Shown here: in pieces, positions 15,393 through 24,343 of the stretch
Layout of the letters: each line of letters begins with the position of its first letter
Position numbering within the stretch: the first letter of the stretch is position 1
Assembly: GCA_018435125.1 (NCBI GenBank)
Contig: JAHDNZ010000071.1
Coordinates: forward strand, 1 to 46,067
Origin: Bacillota bacterium
Lineage (GTDB): Bacteria; Bacillota; DTU065
Direction: 5' to 3'
DNA: 46,067 nt
Position numbers and translations under genes: made by a program
The notes under the pieces: model-generated
Told to the model about the DNA's origin: nothing
Seen by the model: the letters and a program-made list of their open reading frames with translations, nothing else
Database searches by the model: none

Positions 15393-16646
15393 TTATTTAT
15401 TTACATAACAAAAAGTGTAGTTAAAAGATAACTCCTCATTAGCTTTAAGTTTAACCTCAAAAACCACTTTATTGGCTGAAATTCTTCTGTTTGGCATATC
15501 AGACAATACTTCGGCATTTTCCCAAGGTAGATAAGCGTTAACCTCAACGGTAACAGCTTCTTTTTTGTTATTTTTTAAGGTTACCTGGTACTCATCAAAG
15601 AGCTTTCCTCCTGAGGTGTAGTGACGTAGTTGCTCTCTGCGACCAGCTATATCTAAAGTTTCCCCTAGGTTTAAGAGCAGTTGGCCCGATTGAGATTGGC
15701 TCGGCAGATATTGAGTTGTTGCTAAAATATCACCGTCAAAGATATTAATCTCGCCTGAGGGTAGAGCCTGAGAGATACCGTCTAAGGTTATCTCAACCTC
15801 AACATTATTGTAGTTTAGAATATAACGACGCTCCACCTTCAGGTTTTCTTCCTTCAACAAAGGTAATCTAATCCTAGCTTCAGCAGGAATGTTTATTTCT
15901 CCGGGAATCTCATAGACAGCTGTTTCGGCTTGTTTAACCGGTGTTGGCAAAGAACCATATTCACTGTCTTTGACATTGGCAAGTGCCTCTCTGGCATATA
16001 AAACAGGACTTGGTTCGCTTCTTGCTATTAGCCTTACCGAGGCAGCTTCAAAAGGCCTAGTAGTTTTATTTTCGATCTGATATTCACCTAAAAGTACTGC
16101 GTTGGCTCCGTTTAATTGCAAGGCATATTTTACCGCCCAGGCTACTCCCTCAGCAAGGTAGCGGACTTTTAGATGATCTATAGCCTGGTTACCTTTATTT
16201 TGTAACTCAAGCTTTAATTTCTGATTATAACTGCCGGCATCTTCTTGCGGTACAATTGCCACCACTTGGCTGCTATTAACCACTACTACCAGCTGACCGG
16301 TTTTGGGATCAACCAGTACCAGCTCTGAGCCCTTGTCTTTTAAAAGACCATTATAAGCTCTGCCATTTTGAGCCCAGACTGTAACCAGGCGCCCCAAAAG
16401 AGGGTCTCTTTTGCTTTCCAGGCGGGTAGAGATGTCTAGCTTATCATTTAGTATAGCTAACGAACTTAAATCAACATTTTCCGGAAGCTGCCACTCTAAA
16501 TTCACCTTTTCTCCCGCTTTGATTGTTGCCGGCCACTGGTCCCTAACAATGACATAGTTTGAGTAGATATCTACTTCAGCCGCAAAAATAGTAAGCGAAA
16601 ATATTAGCATTATTCCCAAGATAAGTTCCTTTTTCACCTTTTTCAC
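15393..16646 (-). CDS. Secreted DUF4139-like protein, 417 aa
   Basis: A signal peptide is clear (KKELILGIMLIFSLTIFAAE). The mature part is beta-rich with the layout of DUF4139 proteins: GRLVTVWAQNGRAYNGLLKD near residue 85, VRYLAEGVAWAVKYALQL near 160, and ERRYILNYNNVEVEI then DEYQVTLKNNKKEAVTVEV toward the end, as in proteins that join two half-domains. Function is unknown; family members are secreted or membrane-associated. It is 128 bases downstream of the ResA-like gene and may share its transcript. Confidence 0.65.
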   Translation of the reverse strand: MKKVKKELILGIMLIFSLTIFAAEVDIYSNYVIVRDQWPATIKAGEKVNLEWQLPENVDLSSLAILNDKLDISTRLESKRDPLLGRLVTVWAQNGRAYNGLLKDKGSELVLVDPKTGQLVVVVNSSQVVAIVPQEDAGSYNQKLKLELQNKGNQAIDHLKVRYLAEGVAWAVKYALQLNGANAVLLGEYQIENKTTRPFEAASVRLIARSEPSPVLYAREALANVKDSEYGSLPTPVKQAETAVYEIPGEINIPAEARIRLPLLKEENLKVERRYILNYNNVEVEITLDGISQALPSGEINIFDGDILATTQYLPSQSQSGQLLLNLGETLDIAGRREQLRHYTSGGKLFDEYQVTLKNNKKEAVTVEVNAYLPWENAEVLSDMPNRRISANKVVFEVKLKANEELSFNYTFCYVNK

Positions 16647-16774
16647 CTCATCTATCTATTTACACAGTTTAGGTCTACTTCCTTCAGGAACTCACTGTCA
16701 ATTAGTAAGTAACTGGTGTTAGCTAATTTAAACAAGCAAAAAAGAGTTCCCAAATCAACTTGTTTTCCCCCAGC

Positions 16775-17353
16775 TTAAGACTCACCTGTGATGATAGTGA
16801 TGTTCTCTTGCAAGATCTCTGCTGATATATACTGATTATAACGGGCTTTAATAACACCTTCACGGTTAATAAACAATGTAGCTGGGATACCCCTTAAAAG
16901 ATATTGGGAAAAGACTTTACTGCTTGGATCAAATACTACCGGCATAGTGTAGGCCTTGTCCTTGAAAAACTTTTCTACCACAGCTTTGCTTTCCCCTACA
17001 TTAACCAGCAGGTAGACTAAATCTGATCCTTTAGTGTTATATTCCTGCCATTTCTTTTGCATATGTGGCATTTCGGCTTGACATGGTCCGCACCAGGTTG
17101 CAAAAAAATTAAGCACCACGGGTTTACCTATAAAATCGCTTAGTGATACCTTTTGGCTGGTACTATCTTCTAAAGTAAAGTCCAAGGCTAAATTGCTGCT
17201 AAAAACACCCTTTTTAGGAGGTATAACCTCAGCGGCGTTAACCGTAACTTCACCTTTTTGAGGCCAGAACTGTACGACTAATACCATCAAACCGAGAACG
17301 AGTATAAGTATTGTCAGCCATTTCAATGATCTTAACGGATAAATAAATTTCAC
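16775..17353 (-). CDS. resA: TlpA/ResA-like membrane-anchored thiol-disulfide oxidoreductase
   Basis: Residues 10-30 are a single membrane anchor (LKWLTILILVLGLMVLVVQF). The thioredoxin domain holds the active site WCGPC (C88, C91) in LNFFATWCGPCQAEMP, and the cis-Pro loop GIPATLFI. No lipobox is present. ResA-type proteins reduce extracytoplasmic disulfides, for example in apocytochrome c or spore proteins. Electrons would come from the CcdA protein encoded 12 bases upstream. The symbol is given for the family; the exact target is not shown by the sequence. Confidence 0.85.
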   Translation of the reverse strand: MKFIYPLRSLKWLTILILVLGLMVLVVQFWPQKGEVTVNAAEVIPPKKGVFSSNLALDFTLEDSTSQKVSLSDFIGKPVVLNFFATWCGPCQAEMPHMQKKWQEYNTKGSDLVYLLVNVGESKAVVEKFFKDKAYTMPVVFDPSSKVFSQYLLRGIPATLFINREGVIKARYNQYISAEILQENITIITGES

Positions 17354-17365
17354 TATAACCCCTCC

Positions 17366-18055
17366 CTAAAAGCCCCAATTAGGCAGGTACCTAGCCATAG
17401 TTTGTAACCAACCAAAAAACAGCATTATTCCAAATAACATCAACAAAGCTCCGGCTAATCTGTTAAACCAGATTGTCTTTTTAATTATTTTAGACCACTT
17501 GTCTTTGAGACTATCCATTAAAAGAGCTGCCAAGATAAAAGGAATCGCCAAACCCAAAGCATAGCTAAAAAGCAGGCTCATACCCTGGATTAAAGAACCG
17601 GTGGTAGAAGCCAAGGCTAATATTGAACCTAAAATCGGCCCTATACATGGTGTCCACCCACTTCCAAAGGCCAAACCAAAAAGCACGCTTTGCCAAAATC
17701 CGGTACCCTGATTTTTAATATATCTGCGTTTTTCAATGTTTAAAAAGGGGATGTTAATGACTTGGGTTAACTGTAGGCCAAAGATAATTATTATTAAACC
17801 GGCAATTTTTTGTAAAATAATCTGGTTGGCCAGTAAAAACTGCCCCAGTAGTGTGGCTGATGCTCCTAGTAGCATAAAGATTATGGTAAAACCCAAAACA
17901 AATCCCAGGGAGTTATTTAGTAGTTTGGACTTGCTGTTTACTACTCCTCCAAGATAAGCTATATAAACAGGTATCAGTGGCAAGACACAAGGTGAGAAAA
18001 ATGAAGCCATTCCTGCTATTAAAGCCATATAGAAATTTACCGGGTTTGCTAGCAT
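17366..18055 (-). CDS. ccdA: CcdA-family transmembrane electron carrier
   Basis: Six membrane helices are visible. The two redox Cys lie in the canonical places: SPCVLPLIPVYIAYLGG (C23, helix 1) and GWTPCIGPILGSIL (C137, helix 4). CcdA moves electrons from cytoplasmic thioredoxin to extracytoplasmic thiol-disulfide proteins. It sits between a small anchored protein (11 bases upstream) and the ResA-like gene (12 bases downstream), forming a compact reductant export operon. Confidence 0.92.
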   Translation of the reverse strand: MLANPVNFYMALIAGMASFFSPCVLPLIPVYIAYLGGVVNSKSKLLNNSLGFVLGFTIIFMLLGASATLLGQFLLANQIILQKIAGLIIIIFGLQLTQVINIPFLNIEKRRYIKNQGTGFWQSVLFGLAFGSGWTPCIGPILGSILALASTTGSLIQGMSLLFSYALGLAIPFILAALLMDSLKDKWSKIIKKTIWFNRLAGALLMLFGIMLFFGWLQTMARYLPNWGF

Positions 18056-18066
18056 AAAAACCGCTC

Positions 18067-18396
18067 CTAATCTTCAAGTTTTATAAAAACAGTATAGAGC
18101 TCCAAATCAATCGGCCACAAAAGTCTTGGGGGAATCAATGTCTTTGACTCTTTATATAAGGGACGGCCTTGATAAAAGGTATTGGTAGGAATCAACTTTT
18201 TATCTATTAGTGCTACGACTGATAAAGTCCTTTGGTAGTAAGTACCTTCGTGAATCAAATACTCATCTAAAGCTACTACCGGAATTGAATCCAGCTTTGA
18301 AGGTAGACTTTGCATCACAATAAAAGACCCGACAAACAAAACAACCAATAAAAACGCTATGGCAAACTCCTTTTTTGTGACACTGATAAAGATCAT
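18067..18396 (-). CDS. Small membrane-anchored protein of unknown function, 109 aa
   Basis: The start is the ATG at 18396 because GGAGGT lies 6 bases upstream; a longer reading from 18420 has no such site. Residues 6-26 are one membrane helix (FAIAFLLVVLFVGSFIVMQS), followed by about 80 outside residues with no Cys and no recognised domain. Its place as first gene of the ccdA-resA operon suggests a role in the same extracytoplasmic process. Confidence 0.65.
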   Translation of the reverse strand: MIFISVTKKEFAIAFLLVVLFVGSFIVMQSLPSKLDSIPVVALDEYLIHEGTYYQRTLSVVALIDKKLIPTNTFYQGRPLYKESKTLIPPRLLWPIDLELYTVFIKLED

Positions 18397-18564
18397 AACT
18401 TTACCTCCATTATACCCCACAGGGGTATTCCTTAACCCTCTTTTTATTACAACTTATTCAGAAGTTGACTTCTTCTGCACCTTTTTATTTATATCTTGCA
18501 AAATAAAAACGCTCTGCCAAACATGAGCGTTAGGAAGTCTAGTATCAAGCAATTAATTACAAGT

Positions 18565-18592
18565 AAAAAAAACCGGGTAACCCGGTTTTTTT
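18565..18592. terminator. Terminator of nagB (symmetrical)
   Basis: AAAAAAAACCGGGT pairs perfectly with ACCCGGTTTTTTT, with A/T runs on both sides. It begins at the nagB stop codon on the minus strand. A second weak hairpin (AACGCTC/GAGCGTT, 18508-18531) lies nearby. Confidence 0.85.
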
Positions 18593-19322
18593 ACTCTTTA
18601 ATTTTAGCAGCCGCTTCAGTATCCAAGAAAAAGGTCACTTCATTATGGAGTTGGAGAAGACTGCCTGGTATTTCAGTAGTAACAAGACCACTCATAGAGC
18701 CATAAACAGCTTCTTTTTTGTTGGTACCACTGGCTAACAAAATAATATTCCGTGATCTTAAAATCGAACCTACACCCATGGTAATAGCTTCTCTAGGTAC
18801 ATCCTCTAAATGTTCAAAGAACCGAGCATTAGCCTTAATTGTTGATTCTGTAAGTTTAACAATATGGCTGTTGGCTTCTAGTTTTGAGGCCGGCTCATTA
18901 AATCCGATATGACCATTTATCCCAATACCAAGAATCATTAAATCAATACCACCGGCTTTAATGATTGCCTCTTCATAGCGTTTGCATTCAGCCACCGGAT
19001 CTTTGGCTACCCCGCTTAGAAAGTTAATATTTTCCGGTTTAATGTTGACATGCCTAAAAAGATTGGTTTCCATAAAATAGCGATAACTCTGGTTATGATC
19101 GCCTTTTAAACCCCGATATTCGTCAAGATTAAAGGTGCTTACCTGACTAAAGTCAAGTCCTTCTTCTTTATGCATACGCACTAACTCTTGATACATACCT
19201 ATGGGAGTGCTGCCGGTTGGCAGACCAAGCACAATATCAGGTTTAGCTTTTAGGGCAGCCGCAACAAAATGAGCTGCTTTAACGCTCATCTCGGCATAGG
19301 AATTGGAAATAATAAAATTCAA
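18591..19322 (-). CDS. nagB: Glucosamine-6-phosphate deaminase
   Basis: The start is TTG at 19322, with AAAGGAG 8 bases upstream, giving MNFIISNSYAEMS; the longer upstream frame lacks a site. Family motifs are present: VLGLPTGSTPIGMY, STFNLDEYRGL, and MILGIGINGHIGFNEP with the catalytic His. The length of 243 residues is normal. It converts glucosamine-6-phosphate to fructose-6-phosphate and ammonia. It is divergent from namZ and the beta-lactamase-like gene, matching a cell-wall amino-sugar recycling context. Confidence 0.95.
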   Translation of the reverse strand: MNFIISNSYAEMSVKAAHFVAAALKAKPDIVLGLPTGSTPIGMYQELVRMHKEEGLDFSQVSTFNLDEYRGLKGDHNQSYRYFMETNLFRHVNIKPENINFLSGVAKDPVAECKRYEEAIIKAGGIDLMILGIGINGHIGFNEPASKLEANSHIVKLTESTIKANARFFEHLEDVPREAITMGVGSILRSRNIILLASGTNKKEAVYGSMSGLVTTEIPGSLLQLHNEVTFFLDTEAAAKIKE

Positions 19323-19407
19323 GGCACTCACTCCTTTGTTTTTGATACCTATTTGTAATTCTCCGGCGTCTTGGCATTCCCTGCCTTTTGCGGCTAAGCT
19401 AGCTTTT

Positions 19408-19436
19408 TTGACCAAAAAGTAGGACTAAATTTATCT
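19408..19436 (+). promoter_or_regulatory. Sigma-A-type promoter candidate for namZ
   Basis: TTGACC (19408-19413) and TTATCT (19431-19436) are separated by 17 bases, about 45 bases before the namZ start with its AAAGGAGGG site. Only the -35 box is strong. Confidence 0.4.
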
Positions 19437-19480
19437 AAGAAGAACTAATTTAGTGGAATTGATCTAAAGGAGGGAGCCTT

Positions 19481-20644
19481 ATGGCCTTGGTGAAGTTAGG
19501 TTTAGAAAACCTTTTAGAAAACAAGCTTAGTCTATTAAGCGGCAAAAAAGTAGGCTTGATTACATCACCTACCGGGCTAAACAGCAAGCTCTGTTCCGGT
19601 ATTGATCTGCTTTTTAGAGCTGGGGTAAAGTTAACTGCTCTTTTTGGCCCGGAACACGGAGTTAGAGGCAACGCTCAAGCTGGGGAAACAGTTAGCTCCG
19701 GCAGAGATGAAAAAACCAACTTGCCGATTTATTCGTTGTATGGGCCTACAAAAAAACCGACTCCGGAGATGCTAAAAGATGTGGATGTCCTCATCTTTGA
19801 TATGCAGGATGTAGGCTGCAGGTACTATACTTTTATCTATACTATGGCCTATGCTCAACAAGCAGCCTATGAGTATAATAAAGAATTTATTGTTCTTGAC
19901 AGACCCAATCCTTTAGGTGGAGTGCAAGTTGAAGGGAACCTGGTTCACCAAGGCTATACCTCATTTGTTGGTAATTACCCTTTACCTAACCGTTATGGTT
20001 TAACTCTAGGTGAACTTAGCTGTTATTTAGCTGAGTACCTTGGCGTAGGTCAAAAACCAACTGTTGTCAAACTAAGCGGCTGGACCAGAGATATGCTTTT
20101 TTTAGATACAAAACTATTGTGGGTAGGACCATCTCCGAATATACCAACTATTGATACGGCCTTTGTCTACCCTGGTACTTGTCTGTTTGAAGGCACTAAC
20201 CTCTCTGAAGGCAGAGGCACCACTTGTCCTTTTGAAATAATCGGTGCCCCTTGGCTAGAAGGTGATAAACTAGCAGACGAATTAAATAACCTCAATCTAG
20301 CGGGTGTTATCTTTAGACCGGTATTTTTTACACCGACTTTTTCTAAGCATGCCAATACTCTGTGCCAAGGCATTCAACTCCACCTCACAGATTATAAGGC
20401 CTTCGAACCGTTAAAAACAGCTCTTTATATCCTTAGCGCAGTCTGTAAATATCCACAAACGGAATTTCTCTGTACCAAAGACCGTTATTTCTTTGACCTT
20501 TTAGCTGGCGACCCGAAGATTAAAACCGCACTGAAAGCTCAAGCCCCCGTGTTGGAGCTTTGGGAACAAATAAATAGCGAAAATGAAATTTTTCTTAAGC
20601 AAAGAGAGTCCATCCTGTTATACCCCAGAAAGGAGATTCTCTGA
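19481..20644 (+). CDS. namZ: NamZ/DUF1343-type exo-beta-N-acetylmuramidase, 387 aa
   Basis: Motifs of the DUF1343/YbbC family are clear: KKVGLITSPTGLN, ALFGPEHGVRGNAQAG, LPIYSLYGPTKKPTPEML, FDMQDVGCRYYTFIYTM, and TNLSEGRGTTCPFE. Family members release terminal MurNAc from peptidoglycan fragments. No signal peptide is visible, so it would act in the cytoplasm or be exported by another route. AAAGGAGGG lies 7 bases before the ATG. It overlaps the next gene by one base, like ybbC-ybbE in Bacillus. Confidence 0.9.
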   Translation: MALVKLGLENLLENKLSLLSGKKVGLITSPTGLNSKLCSGIDLLFRAGVKLTALFGPEHGVRGNAQAGETVSSGRDEKTNLPIYSLYGPTKKPTPEMLKDVDVLIFDMQDVGCRYYTFIYTMAYAQQAAYEYNKEFIVLDRPNPLGGVQVEGNLVHQGYTSFVGNYPLPNRYGLTLGELSCYLAEYLGVGQKPTVVKLSGWTRDMLFLDTKLLWVGPSPNIPTIDTAFVYPGTCLFEGTNLSEGRGTTCPFEIIGAPWLEGDKLADELNNLNLAGVIFRPVFFTPTFSKHANTLCQGIQLHLTDYKAFEPLKTALYILSAVCKYPQTEFLCTKDRYFFDLLAGDPKIKTALKAQAPVLELWEQINSENEIFLKQRESILLYPRKEIL

Positions 20645-21759
20645 TGACGCAACTCCTATATGCCACACCTGAATCTTTGGGTCTTAACCAAGAGAAACTA
20701 AACAATGCCTACTTGCTTTTAGAGGAAGCGGTAGCCAAAAGAGAAACCCCCGGAGCCGTCGGTCTGGTTTTATATCGCAGGAAAATAGTTGCTCATTGTA
20801 GTTTTGGCCAAAAGTCAATCCTTCCTAATCCTTCTCCCCTAACAAAAGATACCATCTATGATTTGGCCTCGGTTAGCAAATGTATAGCCACGACAACTAT
20901 GACATTAATGCTCCTTGAGAAAGGAACTTTGCGCCTAGATGATTCGGTAGCCTATTTCTATCCGGAATTTAATGCTAAAAGTAAGCTACGCCTAAGGCAT
21001 CTTCTAACCCACACTTCGGGGCTTCCAGCGTGGCTTCCCATCTATCAGAACGCCTCTAGTCGTGATGATTGGTTAAAGGTGCTGGCTAATACCAACCTAG
21101 AATATGAAACCGGTTCTAAGGTAGTTTATAGCTGTCTGGGATTTATTTTGCTAGGTCTGATTTTAGAAAAAATTGCGGGAGAATCTTTAGCTGCTTTTTG
21201 TAAGCGCGAATTATTTGATCCCCTGGGCATGAAAGACACTGGTTATAATGTAGGGCCTTTAGAGCGAGTAGCTCCTACCGAATACTCCCCCGCTAAAAAT
21301 TGTATCCTAAAAGGTATTGTCCACGATGAAAACGCAGCTTCTCTTGGAGGAGTAAGCGGTAATGCCGGAGTGTTTTCTACCGCTTTCGATCTTGCCCTGT
21401 TTGCTGCCATGCTTCTTTCCGAGGGTTTTTGGAATAACAGGGTCTATCTTACACCAGCTAGCATAAGATTAATGCGTTATAACCACACCTCCCACCTCAA
21501 TGATAATCGCGGTCTTGGCTGGGCTCTAAAAGGTGAGTATTCAAGCGGCGGGGATCTGCTGTCTCCTTACAGCTTTGGGCATACGGGCTTTACCGGCACT
21601 TCAATTTGGCTTGATCCTGCTTTAGATTTGGCTATAATCCTTCTGACTAATCGAGTTCATCCTACCAGAGAAGGCGGTCAGGGCATAATTAGACTTAGAG
21701 CTCTCTTTGCCAATGCCGTGGTAGGTGCTCTTCCTAAAACCACCTGGACGCTAGATTAA
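20644..21759 (+). CDS. Serine beta-lactamase-like hydrolase (class C fold, YbbE-like), 371 aa
   Basis: The active-site SxxK is in DLASVSKCIATTTMTLM (S76, K79). A YSCLG motif matches the second (YxN-like) element, and HTGFTGTS the third (KTG-like). The length fits the esterase/YbbE group rather than true beta-lactamases, and no signal peptide is visible. The overlapping start with namZ suggests a joint role in muropeptide turnover, perhaps as a peptidase or esterase. Confidence 0.85.
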   Translation: MTQLLYATPESLGLNQEKLNNAYLLLEEAVAKRETPGAVGLVLYRRKIVAHCSFGQKSILPNPSPLTKDTIYDLASVSKCIATTTMTLMLLEKGTLRLDDSVAYFYPEFNAKSKLRLRHLLTHTSGLPAWLPIYQNASSRDDWLKVLANTNLEYETGSKVVYSCLGFILLGLILEKIAGESLAAFCKRELFDPLGMKDTGYNVGPLERVAPTEYSPAKNCILKGIVHDENAASLGGVSGNAGVFSTAFDLALFAAMLLSEGFWNNRVYLTPASIRLMRYNHTSHLNDNRGLGWALKGEYSSGGDLLSPYSFGHTGFTGTSIWLDPALDLAIILLTNRVHPTREGGQGIIRLRALFANAVVGALPKTTWTLD

Positions 21760-21821
21760 ATACTAGGCGGAAATAAGCCAAGTTTACTTCCCGTTTTTAG
21801 TTTCTAAATAGCTATGAGCTA

Positions 21822-21856
21822 AAAAAGACAGGCCATCTTAAGATGGCCTGTTTTAT
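21822..21856. terminator. Bidirectional terminator
   Basis: ACAGGCCATCTTAAGATGGCCTGT (21828-21851) is a 24-base perfect palindrome with A- and T-runs at its ends. It separates the converging beta-lactamase-like gene and trpB. Confidence 0.9.
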
Positions 21857-21860
21857 CTGC

Positions 21861-23063
21861 TTAAAATTTCCCCCTTAGAATTTCGGCTACCTGATTTACG
21901 TCTTTATCTCCCCGACCGGAGAGATTGACAATTATTAGCTGATCTTGGGGTAAGGTTGGCGCAAGTTTTATAGTATAGGCTATAGCATGAGCACTTTCTA
22001 AAGCCGGAATTATGCCTTCTATTTTGCTTAACTCCTGAAAGGCTGCCAGGGCTTCATCGTCAGTGACCGTTACATATTCAGCCCTACCTGTTTCTTTATA
22101 GAAAGAATGCTCAGGTCCTACACCTGGGTAATCTAGACCGGCAGCGATTGAATACACAGGCAGCGGTTCACCTTTTTCATCTTCTAGCGAATAGCATTTA
22201 AAACCATGAATTTGACCTTTTTTCCCTTTGGTTAGGGTAGCGGCATGGAAAGGTGTTTCAAGACCTTTGCCACCTGGCTCTACCCCGATAAATTTAACAT
22301 CTCGGTCCTTATAATAAGGTGCAAACAGACCGATGGCATTGCTCCCTCCGCCTACACAGGCAATAAGGTAATCCGGTAGACGACCCTCGGCTTTAGTAAT
22401 TTGGGTTTTGGTTTCTTCCCCGATGACAGATTGAAAATCTCTTACCATCAAAGGATAGGGGTGAGGTCCGACCGCCGAACCAAGCATATAGTAAGTTGTT
22501 TTGTAGTTTTCAATAAGATCATTTAAGGCTTGATCCACGGCATCTTTAAGAGTCTTGGTTCCTGAGGTTACCGGTATGACTTTGGCTCCTAAAAGTTCCA
22601 TGCGGAAAACATTTAAGGCCTGGCGTTTGATATCTTCTTCGCCCATATAGATAATACATTCCATGCCAAATAACGCACAGGCGGTAGCCGTGGCTACCCC
22701 GTGCTGACCTGCTCCTGTTTCCGCAATGACTCTTTTTTTACCAAGACGTTTGGCCAAAAGTACTTGACCAATAGTGTTATTAATCTTGTGGGCACCGGTG
22801 TGGTTAAGATCTTCTCTTTTTAAATAAATCTTGGCTCCGCCTAATTTTTCCGTCAATCTTTTGGCATAATAAAGAATACTTGGTCGGCCTACATAGTTTT
22901 GTAAAAGATCGCGAAATTCCCTTTCAAATTCCGGGTCGTTGCGGTACTCCAAATAGGCCCTGGCTACATCGTCTAGAACTTCTTGCAAATTTGGGGGCAC
23001 AAAAGAACCGCCAAATTCACCGAAGTAACCTTGCTTATCCGGTAGGGTTGATGCTTGATACAT
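21861..23063 (-). CDS. trpB: Tryptophan synthase beta chain
   Basis: A textbook TrpB of 400 residues: [13 protein letters not shown], the PLP lysine in [13 protein letters not shown] (K93), [15 protein letters not shown], and the phosphate loop GGGSNAIG. The C-terminus ends [16 protein letters not shown]. It condenses indole with serine. No other trp gene is adjacent, which is unusual. The leader upstream has terminator and antiterminator arms and TRAP-like triplets, so expression probably follows tryptophan supply. Confidence 0.96.
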   Translation of the reverse strand: MYQASTLPDKQGYFGEFGGSFVPPNLQEVLDDVARAYLEYRNDPEFEREFRDLLQNYVGRPSILYYAKRLTEKLGGAKIYLKREDLNHTGAHKINNTIGQVLLAKRLGKKRVIAETGAGQHGVATATACALFGMECIIYMGEEDIKRQALNVFRMELLGAKVIPVTSGTKTLKDAVDQALNDLIENYKTTYYMLGSAVGPHPYPLMVRDFQSVIGEETKTQITKAEGRLPDYLIACVGGGSNAIGLFAPYYKDRDVKFIGVEPGGKGLETPFHAATLTKGKKGQIHGFKCYSLEDEKGEPLPVYSIAAGLDYPGVGPEHSFYKETGRAEYVTVTDDEALAAFQELSKIEGIIPALESAHAIAYTIKLAPTLPQDQLIIVNLSGRGDKDVNQVAEILRGKF

Positions 23064-23094
23064 TAAAAATCCTCCTTTTTGAGCCTTCAGAGCC

Positions 23095-23201
23095 TAAAAA
23101 AACCTAGGTCAAAGCAATAACCTAGGTAGAAATACCATCTCACCTAAGCTCATCATTCTCTACTCGGCTCATCTTAACTCAGCTTATTTTATTAGCCTCT
23201 C
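23095..23201 (-). promoter_or_regulatory. trpB leader: TRAP-like triplets plus attenuator
   Basis: On the minus strand seven GAG/UAG triplets lie between 23180 and 23139, with spacers of 7, 2, 2, 6, 2 and 2 bases. Two are runs of three with exact 2-base spacing. Downstream, ACCTAGGT (23127-23120) pairs with ACCTAGGT (23109-23102) across a 10-base loop, followed by seven T: an intrinsic terminator. The left arm can instead pair with UUAGGU (23147-23142), which contains one of the triplets. TRAP of Bacillus binds such (G/U)AG repeats and favours the terminator. A trp-codon leader peptide was looked for and not found. Confidence 0.6.
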
Positions 23202-23320
23202 GGCTTAAATTGTCTAATTCGTTCCTTAGATTTAAACTCCTGCTTGGAGAAATTTAAAATGTTTATAACTGGGAATATAATTCAATTTTTGCTTCAAAAT
23301 AGTAATTAAGAGGTGATTGT

Positions 23321-24343
23321 ATGCGCCGCCACCTGCCTTTTTTTCTCCTATTAACTGCGCTTTTATTAATCATTTGGGATATACCTTTTGAACCTACTAA
23401 TATAATTGAACCCTATTTTAATAACTGTGATGATTCGAGTTTTGATCAGTCTTTAGAACTAAGTAGTGACCCAATTAGTATACCTAATCACCTGGCTAGT
23501 TTTTGTCCCTTTTGTGAAAGTGAGCCTATTATTAAACCAGGTCAAAACTCAGAAGACCTCCCCGATATCCTTAAGTTTTTATCTCAGCGTGGGTACTACA
23601 AAGGTGAAATAACTAAGATCTATACCAAAGAAGCTGTCGATGCTGTAAAAACCTTCCAGCTAGACAATGGTCTTTCTACAGATGGCATAATCGGTTCTCA
23701 CACTTGGCATGTGATCGGTCAGTCTTTTGCCACCTTACCTACGGCCAAAGCCAAACCAGATACCGATAATATCTCTATTTTTATTGATCTATGGCAAAGG
23801 CAGCTTACCGTTTTTGCCAACGGTCTACCCTACAAGGTTTATCCGGTAGCGATAGGTAAACAAAAAACACCTTCTCCAGTAGGGCAATGGAAGATCGTGA
23901 GTAAACTTTATATGGGCGGAGCTTTCGGACCGCGTTTTCTCCGTCTTAGTGTACCCTTTGGAAACTATGGTATTCATGGTACCAATAAACCTTATTCCAT
24001 CGGTACCTTAGCTAGTGCTGGTTGTATTAGAATGCACAATCCGGATATTTTAGAACTGTTTAGCTGGGTTAAAGTAGGTACCCCTGTTACCATTTATGAT
24101 GGTCCCTACCCCAAAGCTTCTTTCAGAAAACAAATCCTGCAGTTAGGTTCGGTTGGCTCAGCTGTCTATGAGGTGCAGCAAGCCTTAAAAGACCATGGAT
24201 ATATTACCTTTAACCCTGATGGTATCTATGGTTATGGTACATCAAATGCCGTAAAAAAACTCCAGCAAGATCATAACCTTGCGGCCACAGGTATGGTTAC
24301 AGGTAAAATATATGATCTTCTAGGGCTTTATCTCTTCGACTAA
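23321..24343 (+). CDS. L,D-transpeptidase (YkuD) between two peptidoglycan-binding domains, 340 aa
   Basis: Residues 5-20 form an N-terminal membrane/signal segment. Residues about 78-135 are a first PG_binding_1 domain (FLSQRGYYKGEI, then TFQLDNGLSTDGIIG). Residues 150-260 are a YkuD domain with the catalytic set HGTNKPYSIG and SAGCIRMHN (C235). Residues 270-337 are a second PG_binding_1 domain (LGSVGSAVYEVQQALKDHGY). It would form 3-3 cross-links in the wall or spore cortex outside the cell. The ribosome site is AGAGGTG. Its stop overlaps the stop of the converging helicase gene. Confidence 0.92.
   Translation: MRRHLPFFLLLTALLLIIWDIPFEPTNIIEPYFNNCDDSSFDQSLELSSDPISIPNHLASFCPFCESEPIIKPGQNSEDLPDILKFLSQRGYYKGEITKIYTKEAVDAVKTFQLDNGLSTDGIIGSHTWHVIGQSFATLPTAKAKPDTDNISIFIDLWQRQLTVFANGLPYKVYPVAIGKQKTPSPVGQWKIVSKLYMGGAFGPRFLRLSVPFGNYGIHGTNKPYSIGTLASAGCIRMHNPDILELFSWVKVGTPVTIYDGPYPKASFRKQILQLGSVGSAVYEVQQALKDHGYITFNPDGIYGYGTSNAVKKLQQDHNLAATGMVTGKIYDLLGLYLFD

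Noticed and set aside
23139-23201. A leader peptide for trpB attenuation
   Set aside because: Short frames exist (from ATG near 23172 and 23157 on the minus strand) but contain no tryptophan codons, so classical ribosome-mediated attenuation is unlikely.
23064-23320. A T-box in front of trpB
   Set aside because: There is no GGGTGG-x-ACCGCG-like element and no stem I features.
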